Shown here: in pieces, positions 35,662-44,847 of the stretch
Position numbering within the stretch: the first letter of the stretch is position 1
Layout of the letters: every line of letters starts with the position of its first letter
DNA from: AP-15 sp963772965
Lineage (GTDB): Bacteria; Pseudomonadota; Alphaproteobacteria; ATCC43930; CGMCC-115725
Assembly: GCA_963772965.1 (NCBI GenBank)
Contig: CAVYZU010000012.1
Location: 124,001 to 188,000 of the forward strand
Length of the DNA stretch: 64,000 nt
Direction of reading: 5' to 3'
Notes under the pieces: model-generated
What the model was told of the DNA's origin: nothing
The model's input: the letters and a program-made list of their open reading frames with translations, nothing else
The model's database searches: none
Made by a program: the position numbers and the translations under genes

Positions 35662-35715
35662 AAATCTTCGCTGACGATTTTCGTTTACCCAGCTTACATC
35701 AACCGAGCGCCCGGA

Positions 35716-36210
35716 CTATCCGCCATTGACGATCGGCAGGCTGGCCATTTGGGCAAGAGCGAGCTGCGGGGTCTGGATGATAGTGTAGAAGGTGTCGATC
35801 TGGCAGCGCCAGCATAGCCCCGCCCACCAATTATTGGCGTCGACGGCGACATAGACGGTCTGGCCGGCGGCGAGCCCGAGATGGGCGAACTGGTACGGGG
35901 CGACGCCGCGGCTGTCGACGGTGACCTCGTAGTTGCCCGGCGGGACATCCCGGTAAAAGGCGCGGCCCAGTGATGCCACGCCGACGATCTGGCCATTGAT
36001 CCGGACAAAGGGCTCTTCCCTGGTAATTTCGGGCAGATAGTTTCGGAAAATCCAGATGCGCGATTGACCGGGTGGCGGGTAGCTCGTCAGCAGGCGATTT
36101 TTCTCGGCCAGCTGCTGCGGGTCCTGACCCGTGCAGCCAAAAAGCATCGCCGCGACAACGATTATCAAGCCGGTGCACGATACGCGCCGGGCAACGTAGT
36201 TAATGAACAT
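35716..36210 (-). CDS. Putative lipoprotein (DUF2846-like)
   Basis: A 164-residue protein with a lipobox LFGC (Cys26) after a hydrophobic signal segment. The mature part has RIWIFRNYLPEITREEPFVRINGQIVG, RAFYRDVPPGNYEVTVDSRG and GQTVYVAVDANNWW, which suggests a small beta-sandwich like DUF2846. It is likely anchored in the envelope. Function unknown, and no obvious partner nearby. Confidence 0.75.
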   Translation of the reverse strand: MFINYVARRVSCTGLIIVVAAMLFGCTGQDPQQLAEKNRLLTSYPPPGQSRIWIFRNYLPEITREEPFVRINGQIVGVASLGRAFYRDVPPGNYEVTVDSRGVAPYQFAHLGLAAGQTVYVAVDANNWWAGLCWRCQIDTFYTIIQTPQLALAQMASLPIVNGG

Positions 36211-36293
36211 TCAATAGCTCCGTTTTGAAATGGTGCTACTCGTCACTCCGGACTTGCTAACGCACGAGCGCCGAATTTCTCGTCGTACGCACG

Positions 36294-37997
36294 TCAGCGG
36301 AAGTGATCGAGCGGGTGCTTGCGCAAAAAATTGAAGTCGCAGCCGCGATCGGCCTGCAAAATTTCGTGGCGGTAGAGCCGGGCATAGCCGCGTTCGGGAA
36401 CCGGCGGCGGCGTTACCGGGCGGCGGGCAAGCTCATCGGCTGGGACGAGCAGGTCGATGCGGCGCTCCTTGACCGAGAGGCGAATACGGTCGCCGTTGCG
36501 CACCTTGGCGAGCGGGCCACCCGAGGCCGCATCCGGTGTCACGTGCAAGACGATCGAGCCATAGGCGGTCCCGCTCATCCGCGCGTCGGATATCCGCACC
36601 ATGTCGTTGACCCCGGCACGCGCCAGCTTTGCCGGGATCGGCAGATAGCCAGCCTCCGGCATCCCGGAAGCGGAGAGTGGCCCGGCATTTTGCAAGACCA
36701 GAAAATCGTCGGGGGTCACATCGAGCCCGGGATCGTCGATGCGCGCCGACAAATCATCGAGGGAGGTAAAGACGACCGCCCTGCCCTCCTTCTCGAACAA
36801 TTTCGGGTCGGCCGCCGAGCGCTTGAAAATGGCTCCCTGCGGCGCCAACGATCCAAATAATGCAACGAGCCCGCCAACCGGCTGCAGTGGGTCCGCCAGC
36901 GGTTTGATGACAGCGCGGTCAACCGGACCGGCGGGTGCAGCAAGCCGCTGCGCCAAAGTCTCGCCTGAGACGGTCAGACAGTCGGTGTGCAGCAGCGGTT
37001 GCAACTCGCGCAGCACGGCGCCGATGCCGCCCGCAGCGAACAGATCCTCCATGTAATGCGGCCCGGTCGGCTTTAGATCGACCAGAACCGGGGTGGTGTC
37101 GCTGACCTCGTTCAAGTGCCGCAGATCGATATCGATGCCGGCGCGGCCGGCGATCGCGGTCAGATGCAACACTGCATTGGTGGAGCCGCCGATCGCCATC
37201 AGCACGCGCAAGGCGTTCTCGACCGCATCGGGCGTGACGATGTGATCGGGCGTCAGGCCGCTACGCGCGAGCTGCATCGCGGCACGGCCGGTCGCCTCGC
37301 CAGCGCGCAAACGGTCGGCATGGACTGCCGGGATCGCTGCCGTGCCGGGCAGGATCATGCCAAGCGCTTCGGCGATCGAGGCCATTGTACTCGCCGTCCC
37401 CATGACCGCACAGGTGCCGGCGGTGGTCGCCAGATTGCCTTCAATCTCGTGGATTTCCGCGGGCTCGATTTCGCCGGCGCGATAGCGCGCCCAGAAGCGC
37501 CGGCAATCGGTGCAAGCGCCGAGCCGCTCGCCATGCCAGCGCGAGGTCATCATTGGCCCGGCGACAAGCTGGATCGCCGGCCGGTTGGCGGAAAGCGCAC
37601 CCATCAACTGGGCCGGCACGGTCTTGTCGCAACCTCCGACCAATACCACCGCATCCATCGGCTGGGCGCGGATCATCTCCTCGGTGTCGATCGCCATCAA
37701 GTTGCGGAACATCAGGCTTGTCGGATTGAGAAAAACCTCGCCGAGCGAGATCGTCGGAAAGGTCAGTGGCAATCCGCCCGCGGCCAGCACGCCACGCTTG
37801 ACCGCCTCGATCAATTCGGGGAAGTGGCGATGGCAATTGTTGTAGCCCGAATAAGTGTCCGCAATGCCGATCACCGGCCGCGACAGCAGATCGGTCGAAT
37901 AGCCCATCGAGCGGGCAAACGAGCGCCGCAGATAAAGCGCGAAATCGGGGTCGCCGTAATTGGTGAGCCCTTTAGAGAGGCCAACCGGATCCGTCAT
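36294..37997 (-). CDS. IlvD/Edd family dehydratase, probably a sugar-acid dehydratase
   Basis: A 567-residue dehydratase. Cys55 (YNNCHRHF), Cys123 (GGCDKTVPAQ) and Cys196 (AGTCAVMG) are spaced 68 and 73 residues apart, as I recall for the [2Fe-2S] sugar-acid dehydratases of Caulobacter and Rhizobium. Lys124 would be the carbamylated metal ligand. The shorter C-terminus and these cysteines favour pentonate or hexonate dehydration over branched-chain amino acid synthesis (IlvD). It is translationally coupled to the upstream VOC gene (ATGA overlap). The sugar acid is not known. Confidence 0.88.
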   Translation of the reverse strand: MTDPVGLSKGLTNYGDPDFALYLRRSFARSMGYSTDLLSRPVIGIADTYSGYNNCHRHFPELIEAVKRGVLAAGGLPLTFPTISLGEVFLNPTSLMFRNLMAIDTEEMIRAQPMDAVVLVGGCDKTVPAQLMGALSANRPAIQLVAGPMMTSRWHGERLGACTDCRRFWARYRAGEIEPAEIHEIEGNLATTAGTCAVMGTASTMASIAEALGMILPGTAAIPAVHADRLRAGEATGRAAMQLARSGLTPDHIVTPDAVENALRVLMAIGGSTNAVLHLTAIAGRAGIDIDLRHLNEVSDTTPVLVDLKPTGPHYMEDLFAAGGIGAVLRELQPLLHTDCLTVSGETLAQRLAAPAGPVDRAVIKPLADPLQPVGGLVALFGSLAPQGAIFKRSAADPKLFEKEGRAVVFTSLDDLSARIDDPGLDVTPDDFLVLQNAGPLSASGMPEAGYLPIPAKLARAGVNDMVRISDARMSGTAYGSIVLHVTPDAASGGPLAKVRNGDRIRLSVKERRIDLLVPADELARRPVTPPPVPERGYARLYRHEILQADRGCDFNFLRKHPLDHFR

Positions 37998-38923
37998 TGC
38001 GGCTTGACCTCGACCAGTTCGATGGCTTCGCGGCTCGGGCCTTCGATCATTAGCGCCCGGGTATCGCCGAGCGGATAGATCGGTTCGAGAATTTTGACGC
38101 GTTCGCCGTGGAGCTTATCGGCCCAGGCGTCAAGATCGCTGACCGACAATGCGATATGATCTTGCAACTGCCCGAGCGAACTGCACAGCGGCGCGTCGCC
38201 CTGGTTTGCGTACCACATCATCGACACGTCACCGAATTCGACGCCGGCTCGTGGGGAGCGGAACATCCCTTCGCGGTTCAGGGCCGGCCAGGTACGGTCG
38301 GAACCGCGCGCCGGCTTGCCGTCCACTCCGGTCACCGGAGTCGGCGTATAGCCGGGCCGCATCGGCGCGTTCAGATGCTTCTGATACCATTCGAACGCGG
38401 CGATCGGGTCGTCCTGGTAGAGATGAACGTGATTGAAGCGCTCGGCCGGATGATTGCCGGCATATTCGACGAGGGCGTCGTCAGGGCCGCGCATATAGGC
38501 GAACCCTCCGCCCCCCGCCGGCTCGACGCCCTTCGCCTTGGCCTCGGCGATCTGCGCCCGGGTTAGACCGAGCACGCCGCCGACGCTCGGCCAGGTGTCA
38601 CTCGAGATCAGCACCGAGCCACCTTCATCGGTCGTGTAAAGCGGCAACAATCCCACCTCAGCTCGGCTCTTGTAGGTATCGAGACAATGCCGGGCATCGG
38701 TGACATGCCAGCCGAAATGCCAGATCGCACTTTGGGGCTCGGTCGGCGGTGGTGTGTCGACCTTGGTAAACAGCACCAGGACATCATTCGGCGACCGGAG
38801 CGCCGGGAAGCCACCCCAATTGCCTTTCGCGGTTGACGGGAATTGGCGCGTATAGAAATCGATCGCTCGGTCCGGATCGACCGAATTCAAGTGCAGGTGA
38901 TGGAAATTAGGCGGCGCCAGCAT
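37994..38923 (-). CDS. Two-domain VOC family protein (glyoxalase/extradiol dioxygenase-like)
   Basis: A 309-residue protein with two vicinal-oxygen-chelate modules: FHHLHLNSVDPDRAIDFYTRQFP near the start, and FNHVHLYQDDPIAAFEWYQKHL in the second half, with LQDHIALSVSDLDAWADKL. Histidines in both modules could bind metal. It overlaps the dehydratase start by four bases, so the two should act on the same pathway. The reaction is unknown. Confidence 0.87.
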   Translation of the reverse strand: MLAPPNFHHLHLNSVDPDRAIDFYTRQFPSTAKGNWGGFPALRSPNDVLVLFTKVDTPPPTEPQSAIWHFGWHVTDARHCLDTYKSRAEVGLLPLYTTDEGGSVLISSDTWPSVGGVLGLTRAQIAEAKAKGVEPAGGGGFAYMRGPDDALVEYAGNHPAERFNHVHLYQDDPIAAFEWYQKHLNAPMRPGYTPTPVTGVDGKPARGSDRTWPALNREGMFRSPRAGVEFGDVSMMWYANQGDAPLCSSLGQLQDHIALSVSDLDAWADKLHGERVKILEPIYPLGDTRALMIEGPSREAIELVEVKPQ

Positions 38924-39022
38924 CGATCTACTCCCGACCGTCGGTTATCGCTCCACTATGCGCCAACCGCGGGGAGGAGCGCCACTCTCCGCCGTGGGTG
39001 ACCGAACGTGCCGGCGGTAAAG

Positions 39023-39851
39023 TCAGCCCGCGCCGCGTAGCGCCGATATAACCCGGAGCGCGGTGGTGAGAGCACCGGGATCGTGCGTGCGGATAAAATC
39101 GGCGCCCTGTTCGGCGGCAAAAAGTTCGGCCGCCAACGTCGCAGCGCCAAGCTCGGAGGCGGAAGCGCGCCCGGTGATCGACCGCAAAAAGGATTTGCGC
39201 GATACCGAAACCAGCACCGGTAATGCGAAGACGCTCTTCAGCTCGGCCAACCGGGCTAGTACGTGCGCCGAGGCTTCGGGCCGGCTGCTCAAGAAGAAGC
39301 CCATGCCCGGATCGATGATGATGCGCTCGCGAGCGACGCCGGCCTGCTCGAGCGTTGCAATCCGCTCGGAAAAAAAGGAAACGATGCGGCCCCAGACTTC
39401 GGTGGCGGGCAATTCCAGCCGTTGCGCCCGGCCGCGGCCCTGCACTGCATGCATGACGACGAGCTTGCACTGTGCCGCCGCCAATTCCGGATAGAGCGAC
39501 GGGTCGGGGAAGCCCTGGATATCGTTCAAGTAATCGACCCCTCGAACTCATCGCAAAGCGCTGCACCTCCGGCAGAAAGCTGTCGACCGACACCGGCGTG
39601 CCGTCGCCTTGTAGGCCAGCGATAACGGGGTCGAGGCGGCGGATTTCCTCGTCCGCGCTGACCGGCTTGGCGTCGACATTGCTGGCGGCAGCCCCAAGGT
39701 CGATCACCTGCGCCCCGGCGGCGACGAGCGCTCGCGCATGGGTGAGCGCCGCCTCAGGGTGGAGAAACCGGCCGCCATCGGAAAACGAATCCTCGGTAAC
39801 ATTGACGATGCCGAACAATGTCGGAGGGTTTGCGACTGCCGAGTTCGACAC
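39023..39851 (-). CDS. folP: Dihydropteroate synthase, frame disrupted by one extra base
   Basis: The start region in the first frame has LFGIVNVTEDSFSDGGRFLHP and VDSFLPEVQRFAMSS. The frame is lost at the CCCC of 39538-39541 (plus strand). The other frame carries on with YLNDIQGFPD, IIIDPGMGFFLS, VLVSVSRKSFL and ends at 39023. One deleted base gives a normal DHPS of about 275 residues. The enzyme joins pterin pyrophosphate to p-aminobenzoate in folate synthesis. folB is directly upstream, 3 bases away. The unshifted frame runs on to 38928. Confidence 0.88.
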
Positions 39852-39854
39852 GCC

Positions 39855-40250
39855 TCAGCCGGGCCGGGTTCGTTCGAGGATGGCGCCGACCCCGTCGGTT
39901 TCGGGAATGACATCGAGTTTTTCGACCCACACGCGCACCCGCTCGACCTTGTTGTCGGCAAAGCAGGCGTTGCAGATCCGATCGGCAAAGCCCTCGCAAA
40001 GATCGATATGGCCAGCTGCAGCGATTTGGCGGACGGCAGCGACGATCTTCGCGTAATTGATGATGCGGCGGCGGTCTTCGCCGGGTACCGAAGCCGAGGG
40101 GCTCGCCGTCAGATCGACCGAGACGCGCACCCGTTGCTTTTGTTCGCGTTCGCGTCGGGTGATGCCGATGCTGGCCATCAGTACCAGCCCGCGGACGGTC
40201 ACGACATACAAAGGTGCGGTATCGTGCGATGCAAAGCCGCGCTCGGTCAT
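39855..40250 (-). CDS. folB: Dihydroneopterin aldolase
   Basis: A 131-residue FolB-type protein. It has VRGLVLMASIGITRREREQKQRV, then INYAKIVAAVRQIA, LCEGFADRICNACF and VRVWVEKLDVIPETDGVG. The Glu and Lys positions of the fold are in place. It converts dihydroneopterin to hydroxymethyldihydropterin, immediately before the step catalysed by the adjacent folP. The pair forms a short folate operon. Confidence 0.88.
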   Translation of the reverse strand: MTERGFASHDTAPLYVVTVRGLVLMASIGITRREREQKQRVRVSVDLTASPSASVPGEDRRRIINYAKIVAAVRQIAAAGHIDLCEGFADRICNACFADNKVERVRVWVEKLDVIPETDGVGAILERTRPG

Positions 40251-40344
40251 CCTTCACCATGCCCGCACGAGCCAAGCGCCGCAATGGCCTGACGTCGCCA
40301 CCACGTCGAGCGGCGCGAAGGCACTCGTCCCTACTAACCCAACC

Positions 40345-40920
40345 TCAACCCTTCAGCAATGACGAGTTGCGCAGGCTGGTGTCTTGGCCGCGCACCGGGT
40401 CGGCGACCGCGTCTTCGAGACTGCGCGCGCCCTTCCACTCATCAGCCGGCCGGACATAGCCGTCACTGCCGATCTGGTCGATGCCCCAATAAATCTCGAG
40501 CCGGTGGTTGTCGGGGTCGCGAAATTCGACCGCGAGCTGGCATCCGGCCCGCCGCCGCCCTTCGAAATCGATAGTGACACCGTGCCGGCGCAGATGGTCG
40601 CGCGCTCGCACGACATCGTCGAGGCTGCCGACCTCAAAAGCTATGTGATTGAGTTCGACATTATCCGCCGGCGCCTTAGTCGATCCGACCAGCGCTATGC
40701 CGTGGTGGTCGGGGTTGCAGCGCAGAAACACCATGCCGCCCGGCACCATCTCCTCCGGATAAACATCGGAGGTCTGGAAGCCCAGCACCTCGGTGTAGAA
40801 CCGCGCCGAGCGCTCGACATCCTGCACGTTCAGCACGACATGCCCGATTTTTCCAATGCTGAACGGCAGCCCATGCGGCCGCTGCATCTGTCTGACCCGG
40901 TCGGGATCGTAGTTGCCCAT
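40345..40920 (-). CDS. VOC family protein (catechol 2,3-dioxygenase-like)
   Basis: A 191-residue single-module VOC protein. It has GKIGHVVLNVQDVERSARFYTEVLGF, LNHIAFEVGSLDDVVRARDHL and FRDPDNHRLEIYWG. The metal ligands would be His (GHVVL), His (NHIAF) and Glu (LEIYW), as in type I extradiol dioxygenases. The small size suggests a bleomycin-resistance or dioxygenase-like enzyme of unknown substrate. The 94 bases between it and folB hold no gene. Confidence 0.88.
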   Translation of the reverse strand: MGNYDPDRVRQMQRPHGLPFSIGKIGHVVLNVQDVERSARFYTEVLGFQTSDVYPEEMVPGGMVFLRCNPDHHGIALVGSTKAPADNVELNHIAFEVGSLDDVVRARDHLRRHGVTIDFEGRRRAGCQLAVEFRDPDNHRLEIYWGIDQIGSDGYVRPADEWKGARSLEDAVADPVRGQDTSLRNSSLLKG

Positions 40921-41022
40921 CCCTCTTCTCCCTCGTTGTGCGTCCAGCGGAAAACCCTTGCTGGCTTAGGCCATTCTCCAATAAAGCCTGGGCCCGGACA
41001 ATCAGATGCCGGAGGAAGCCCG

Positions 41023-41730
41023 ATGCCGAACCTGCCCGATCCCGCCGATCTTGAAGCCTTGCGGGCGTTCGACACGCCGACAATCTGCAATGCGCTCGAA
41101 ATCGTCGCCCCGGCGCGCCGGGCCACGGGCTTTATCCGCCGGCCGTTGGTCGCACCGTTTCCCGAATTGAAGCCGGTTGTCGCGTTTGCCCGCACGGCGA
41201 TCATCCGCTCGCGCGAACCGCATCCGCGCAATCGCGACGAGGCGAAGGAGATTCGCCTCGGCTATTACGCGCATATCGCCGCCGAGCCGATGCCGAGCAT
41301 CGCGGTGATCCAGGACATCGATGTCCCCGATTACGGTTTTGGCGCTTTCTGGGGCGAGGTGCAAAGCAATGTCCATAAGGGGCTCGGTTGTCTCGGCGTC
41401 ATCACCGACGGCTCGGTGCGCGATCTCGATGTGATGGCGCCGGGCTTTTTTGTGCTCGCCGGCTCGATCATGCCGTCGCACGCGCATGTCCATCTCGTCG
41501 ATTTCGGTGGCACGGTCAGCGTTGCCGGCATGGTGGTTTCGCCCAATGACGTGATCCATGCCGACCGCCACGGCGCCGTCGTCGTACCACACCAGGCGGT
41601 CAAGGAAATCCCGGCGGCTGCCGACCTCTTGGCGCGGCGCGAAAAAGTCATCATCGACGCCGCCCGCTCCCCCGGCTTTTCGGTCGCCCGCCTGCGCCAA
41701 GCATTCGACGAACAGGAAGACATCCACTAG
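41023..41730 (+). CDS. RraA family protein (HMG/CHA aldolase-like)
   Basis: A 235-residue RraA/DlpA-fold protein. It has FDTPTICNALEIVAP, a phosphate-type pocket in FWGEVQSNVHKGLGCLGVITDGSVRD with the conserved Arg133-Asp134, and PNDVIHADRHGAVVVP. Family members are class II aldolases of hydroxymethylglutarate or oxaloacetate decarboxylases; some regulate RNase E. The extended size and isolated position favour the aldolase type. ATG 41023 follows GGAGGAAGC; the frame open to 40384 is not real coding. Confidence 0.88.
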   Translation: MPNLPDPADLEALRAFDTPTICNALEIVAPARRATGFIRRPLVAPFPELKPVVAFARTAIIRSREPHPRNRDEAKEIRLGYYAHIAAEPMPSIAVIQDIDVPDYGFGAFWGEVQSNVHKGLGCLGVITDGSVRDLDVMAPGFFVLAGSIMPSHAHVHLVDFGGTVSVAGMVVSPNDVIHADRHGAVVVPHQAVKEIPAAADLLARREKVIIDAARSPGFSVARLRQAFDEQEDIH

Positions 41731-41733
41731 CGG

Positions 41734-43614
41734 CTAAAGTTCGACTTGGCCGCCGAGTTCGACGATGCGGTTGATCGGGATGTGAAAGAACTCGGTGGCG
41801 TCGAGCGCCAGATTGGTCAACAGCACGAACAGCTTCTTGAACGGCAGCATCAACCCCGAGCGGCCTTTCGCGACGATCTTTTCGCGCCCGACAAAGAACG
41901 AAGTATCCATCAGGTTAAAGCGAAAGCCGCCAACTCGGCACAATGCCAAGGCGCGCGGGATGTCGGGCTCTTCTAAGAACCCGTAATGTATCGTTACGGT
42001 GTGAAAATTCCGGCTCAAATGATCGATCTGCAGCCTGTCAGCCTCGGGTAGGCGCGGCACGTCCTCGGTGCGCACGGTCATCAGCACATTGCGCTCGTGC
42101 AGGACTTTATTGTGCTTCATGTTGTGCAAGAGAGCCGCGGGGACGTTGTCGACCCGCGCTGTCATATAGACGGCCGTGCCCGGGACACGTACCGGGCTGT
42201 CGGGCCTTAAGTTCTCGATCAGGGTGGTGAGCGGCAGCGCTCCTGTCGCGCGCTGGACGGCAACCCGCTGCCGCCCCCACAGCCAGGTCATCATCACGGT
42301 ATAAATCGACACACCGATCGCCAGCGGGAACCAGCCGCCGTCAATAATCTTCAACATATTGGCGCTGAAAAATGACAGGTCTATCAACAGGAACAACCCG
42401 AATAACGGGATCAGCCGCCATAGCGGCCAGCCCGCTCCCCAGCGGAAATAGACAAAGGCAAGCACCGTCGTGACCGTCATCGTACCGGTCACGGCGATGC
42501 CATAGGCGCCGCCCAGCCTATCTGACGAACGAAAGGTGATCACGGTCGCCACCACCGCCACCAGCAGGATCAGGTTCATCGCCGGCACATAGACTTGGCC
42601 GATTTCCCGCTCGGAGGTATGCCGCACCAGCATCCGGGGCAGATAGCCGAGTTGGACGGCTTGACGAGTAATCGAGAACGCGCCCGAGATCACCGCCTGG
42701 GACGCGATGACAGTCGCCGACGAGGCGAGCACGACCAGCGGATATAAAGCCCAGCCCGGAGCGAGCAGGTAGAACGGGTTCGCGATTGCTTCGGGTTTTG
42801 CCAGCAGCAACGCGCCCTGCCCGAAGTAATTCAGCAGCAATGCCGGGAAGACAAAGCGTAACCACGCGCGGCGGATCGGCGAGCGCCCGAAATGCCCCAT
42901 ATCGGCGTAAAGCGCTTCGGCCCCGGTCACTGCCAGCACAACCGAGCCAAGCAGAACAAACCCATGCCACGGGTGGTGCCACATCAGGTTGATCGCGTAG
43001 CGCGGGTCGACCGCCAGCAGGATCGAGGGTCGGCGGGCGATCTCGATCCCGCCGAGAATCCCGATCGCACAGAACCACAGGATCATGACCGGGCCGAAAT
43101 AGCCGCCGACACTGCCGGTCCCGCGCCGCTGAACAATGAACAGGACAACCAGCAGCAAAAGGGTCAGCGGCACGACATAGGGCTCAAACGCCGGCGTGGC
43201 GACCTTCAACCCCTCGACCGCGCTCAGCACCGAGATCGACGGCGTGATGACGCCATCGCCATAAAACAGCGCCGCTCCGATCAGCCCGGCCCACATGATC
43301 CACCTACCGCGGCCGGTCACGGCGGCGCGCATCGCCAGAACCATCAAAGCGAGAATGCCGCCCTCACCGCGATTGTCCGCGCGCAGCAGCACGAGCACGT
43401 ACTTGATGGTAACGACCAGAGTCAGCGCCCAGGCAATCAGCGACAAAACCCCAAAAACGCGGGTTTGGCTGACATCGGCATTCTCAAAGCACTGCTTGAC
43501 CGTGTACAGCGGCGAGGTGCCGATATCGCCGTAGACGACGCCGAGCGCGGAGACTGCGAGGCTTTGGCCAAGCCTCGGTCGCGCTTCGGAGTGAATGACA
43601 GCTGCGTCTGGCAT
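41734..43614 (-). CDS. kup: Low-affinity potassium transporter Kup
   Basis: A 626-residue KUP/HAK transporter. SALGVVYGDIGTSPLYTVKQCF is the signature N-terminal block, followed by about twelve membrane spans and a cytosolic C-terminal domain (RVPGTAVYMTARVDNVPAALLHNMKHNKVLHE, FFVGREKIV). It imports K+ with H+ across the inner membrane. The start is uncertain: ATG 43614 has no clear Shine-Dalgarno and ATG 43671 would add 19 residues. It is convergent with the RraA gene, 3 bases apart. Confidence 0.95.
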   Translation of the reverse strand: MPDAAVIHSEARPRLGQSLAVSALGVVYGDIGTSPLYTVKQCFENADVSQTRVFGVLSLIAWALTLVVTIKYVLVLLRADNRGEGGILALMVLAMRAAVTGRGRWIMWAGLIGAALFYGDGVITPSISVLSAVEGLKVATPAFEPYVVPLTLLLLVVLFIVQRRGTGSVGGYFGPVMILWFCAIGILGGIEIARRPSILLAVDPRYAINLMWHHPWHGFVLLGSVVLAVTGAEALYADMGHFGRSPIRRAWLRFVFPALLLNYFGQGALLLAKPEAIANPFYLLAPGWALYPLVVLASSATVIASQAVISGAFSITRQAVQLGYLPRMLVRHTSEREIGQVYVPAMNLILLVAVVATVITFRSSDRLGGAYGIAVTGTMTVTTVLAFVYFRWGAGWPLWRLIPLFGLFLLIDLSFFSANMLKIIDGGWFPLAIGVSIYTVMMTWLWGRQRVAVQRATGALPLTTLIENLRPDSPVRVPGTAVYMTARVDNVPAALLHNMKHNKVLHERNVLMTVRTEDVPRLPEADRLQIDHLSRNFHTVTIHYGFLEEPDIPRALALCRVGGFRFNLMDTSFFVGREKIVAKGRSGLMLPFKKLFVLLTNLALDATEFFHIPINRIVELGGQVEL

Positions 43615-43809
43615 CGGTGCGCTCGGTCCGTGTACCAAGCTAACGCCACATTCTGAAAATCGGGTCAGCATCGGGCATAGCGGCCCGATGAGCCGAAAAG
43701 TTGCGGGCTCGGCGGCGAAACGACCGCCGGGGGCCGGGTTATAGCCGGAAATCTGGTCGGTGAACCAGCAGTTCTGAAAAGCCCAAGGAACGCGCCGCGC
43801 GGGAACCCG

Positions 43810-44847
43810 CTAACCCAGGCGAACGAGCGCCTCGGTTCTCCGCCTTTCCGGCTCGCCGGCAGCGATTGGACGGAGGTCGCGCCAGCGTCGGCAGCAGATA
43901 CTGTGCCCGGGCGTCGCAATCTCGATTGCTGGCGCTGCCACGGTACAGCCCGGTTCGACATGCGGGCAGCGCGTCGAGAAGACGCAGCCCGGCGGCAGTG
44001 CCGCAGCGCTCGGCGGCTCGCCGACGACCCGTTGGCTGACCCTGCGCGGCTCGGAATCGAGCCGGGGTGCTGCCGCCAGCAACACTCGGGTGTAAGGGTG
44101 CAATGGCCGAGCAAAGATTTCCTCGGCCGAGGCGAGTTCGACGATCCGCCCGAGATACATGATCGCGACGCGGTCGCACAGCCGCTCGACCACCGACAAA
44201 TCGTGCGAGATGAACAGGTAAGTCAGCCCGAGCTGCCGCCGCATTTCGAGCAACAGGTTGAGGATGGTCGCCTGGACCGACATGTCGAGCCCCGAAGTCG
44301 GCTCGTCGAGAACGATGACCTGCGGTTGCAGTAACAGGATGCGGGCCAATGCCACGCGCCGCAATTGGCCGCCGGAAAGTTCATGCGGATAGCGTGGCCG
44401 GACCGACGCATCGAGCCCGACCGCAGTCAGCACCTCGTCAACCCGCTGACGGCGCAACTCGGCCGGGCCGCCATTCTGGATGGCAAGTCCTTCTTCGAGC
44501 GTGCGGCCGATGCTCCACCACGGATCCAGTGCCGCTGCGGCATCCTGGTGCACGTACTGAATATCGCGCCGCGCGGTGCGGGCGTGCTTTGGCGGGAGGC
44601 CACTCACCGGCTTGCCGTCCAGGCGGATCTCGCCCGCGGCCTCGCGTTGCAGGCCCAAAATCGTGCGACCGAGTGTCGTTTTACCGCAGCCCAACTCGCC
44701 GACAATACCGAGGATCTCGCCTTTTTCGACCGCGAGGTTGACGCCGGCGACCGCACGCACCGGCGGCTTATTTTTGCCGAGCAGGCGGCGCTCGCCGCCG
44801 AGCAGCACCGTCACGTCGCGCAATTCTAGAAGCGGCGTTTCGGTCAT
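43810..44847 (-). CDS. Peptide/nickel-type ABC transporter ATP-binding protein (DppF/OppF-like)
   Basis: A 345-residue ABC ATPase. Walker A is GELGCGKTT (50-58), the signature is LSGGQLRRVALARI, and Walker B is VIVLDEPTSGLD. The C-terminal oligopeptide-transporter region has CVFSTRCPHVEPGC, the cysteine-rich motif of DppF/OppF. It overlaps the upstream ATPase gene by four bases. It energises import together with the other four genes to 49422. Confidence 0.93.
   Translation of the reverse strand: MTETPLLELRDVTVLLGGERRLLGKNKPPVRAVAGVNLAVEKGEILGIVGELGCGKTTLGRTILGLQREAAGEIRLDGKPVSGLPPKHARTARRDIQYVHQDAAAALDPWWSIGRTLEEGLAIQNGGPAELRRQRVDEVLTAVGLDASVRPRYPHELSGGQLRRVALARILLLQPQVIVLDEPTSGLDMSVQATILNLLLEMRRQLGLTYLFISHDLSVVERLCDRVAIMYLGRIVELASAEEIFARPLHPYTRVLLAAAPRLDSEPRRVSQRVVGEPPSAAALPPGCVFSTRCPHVEPGCTVAAPAIEIATPGHSICCRRWRDLRPIAAGEPERRRTEALVRLG

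Noticed and set aside
38928..39535. Unshifted continuation of the folP frame as a novel protein end
   Set aside because: The other frame contains the DHPS motifs DPGMGFF and SRKSFL. The unshifted one is Arg-rich nonsense.
40384..41022. Upstream extension of the RraA-like frame
   Set aside because: It runs antisense through the VOC gene, and a good ribosome binding site with RraA homology starts at 41023.
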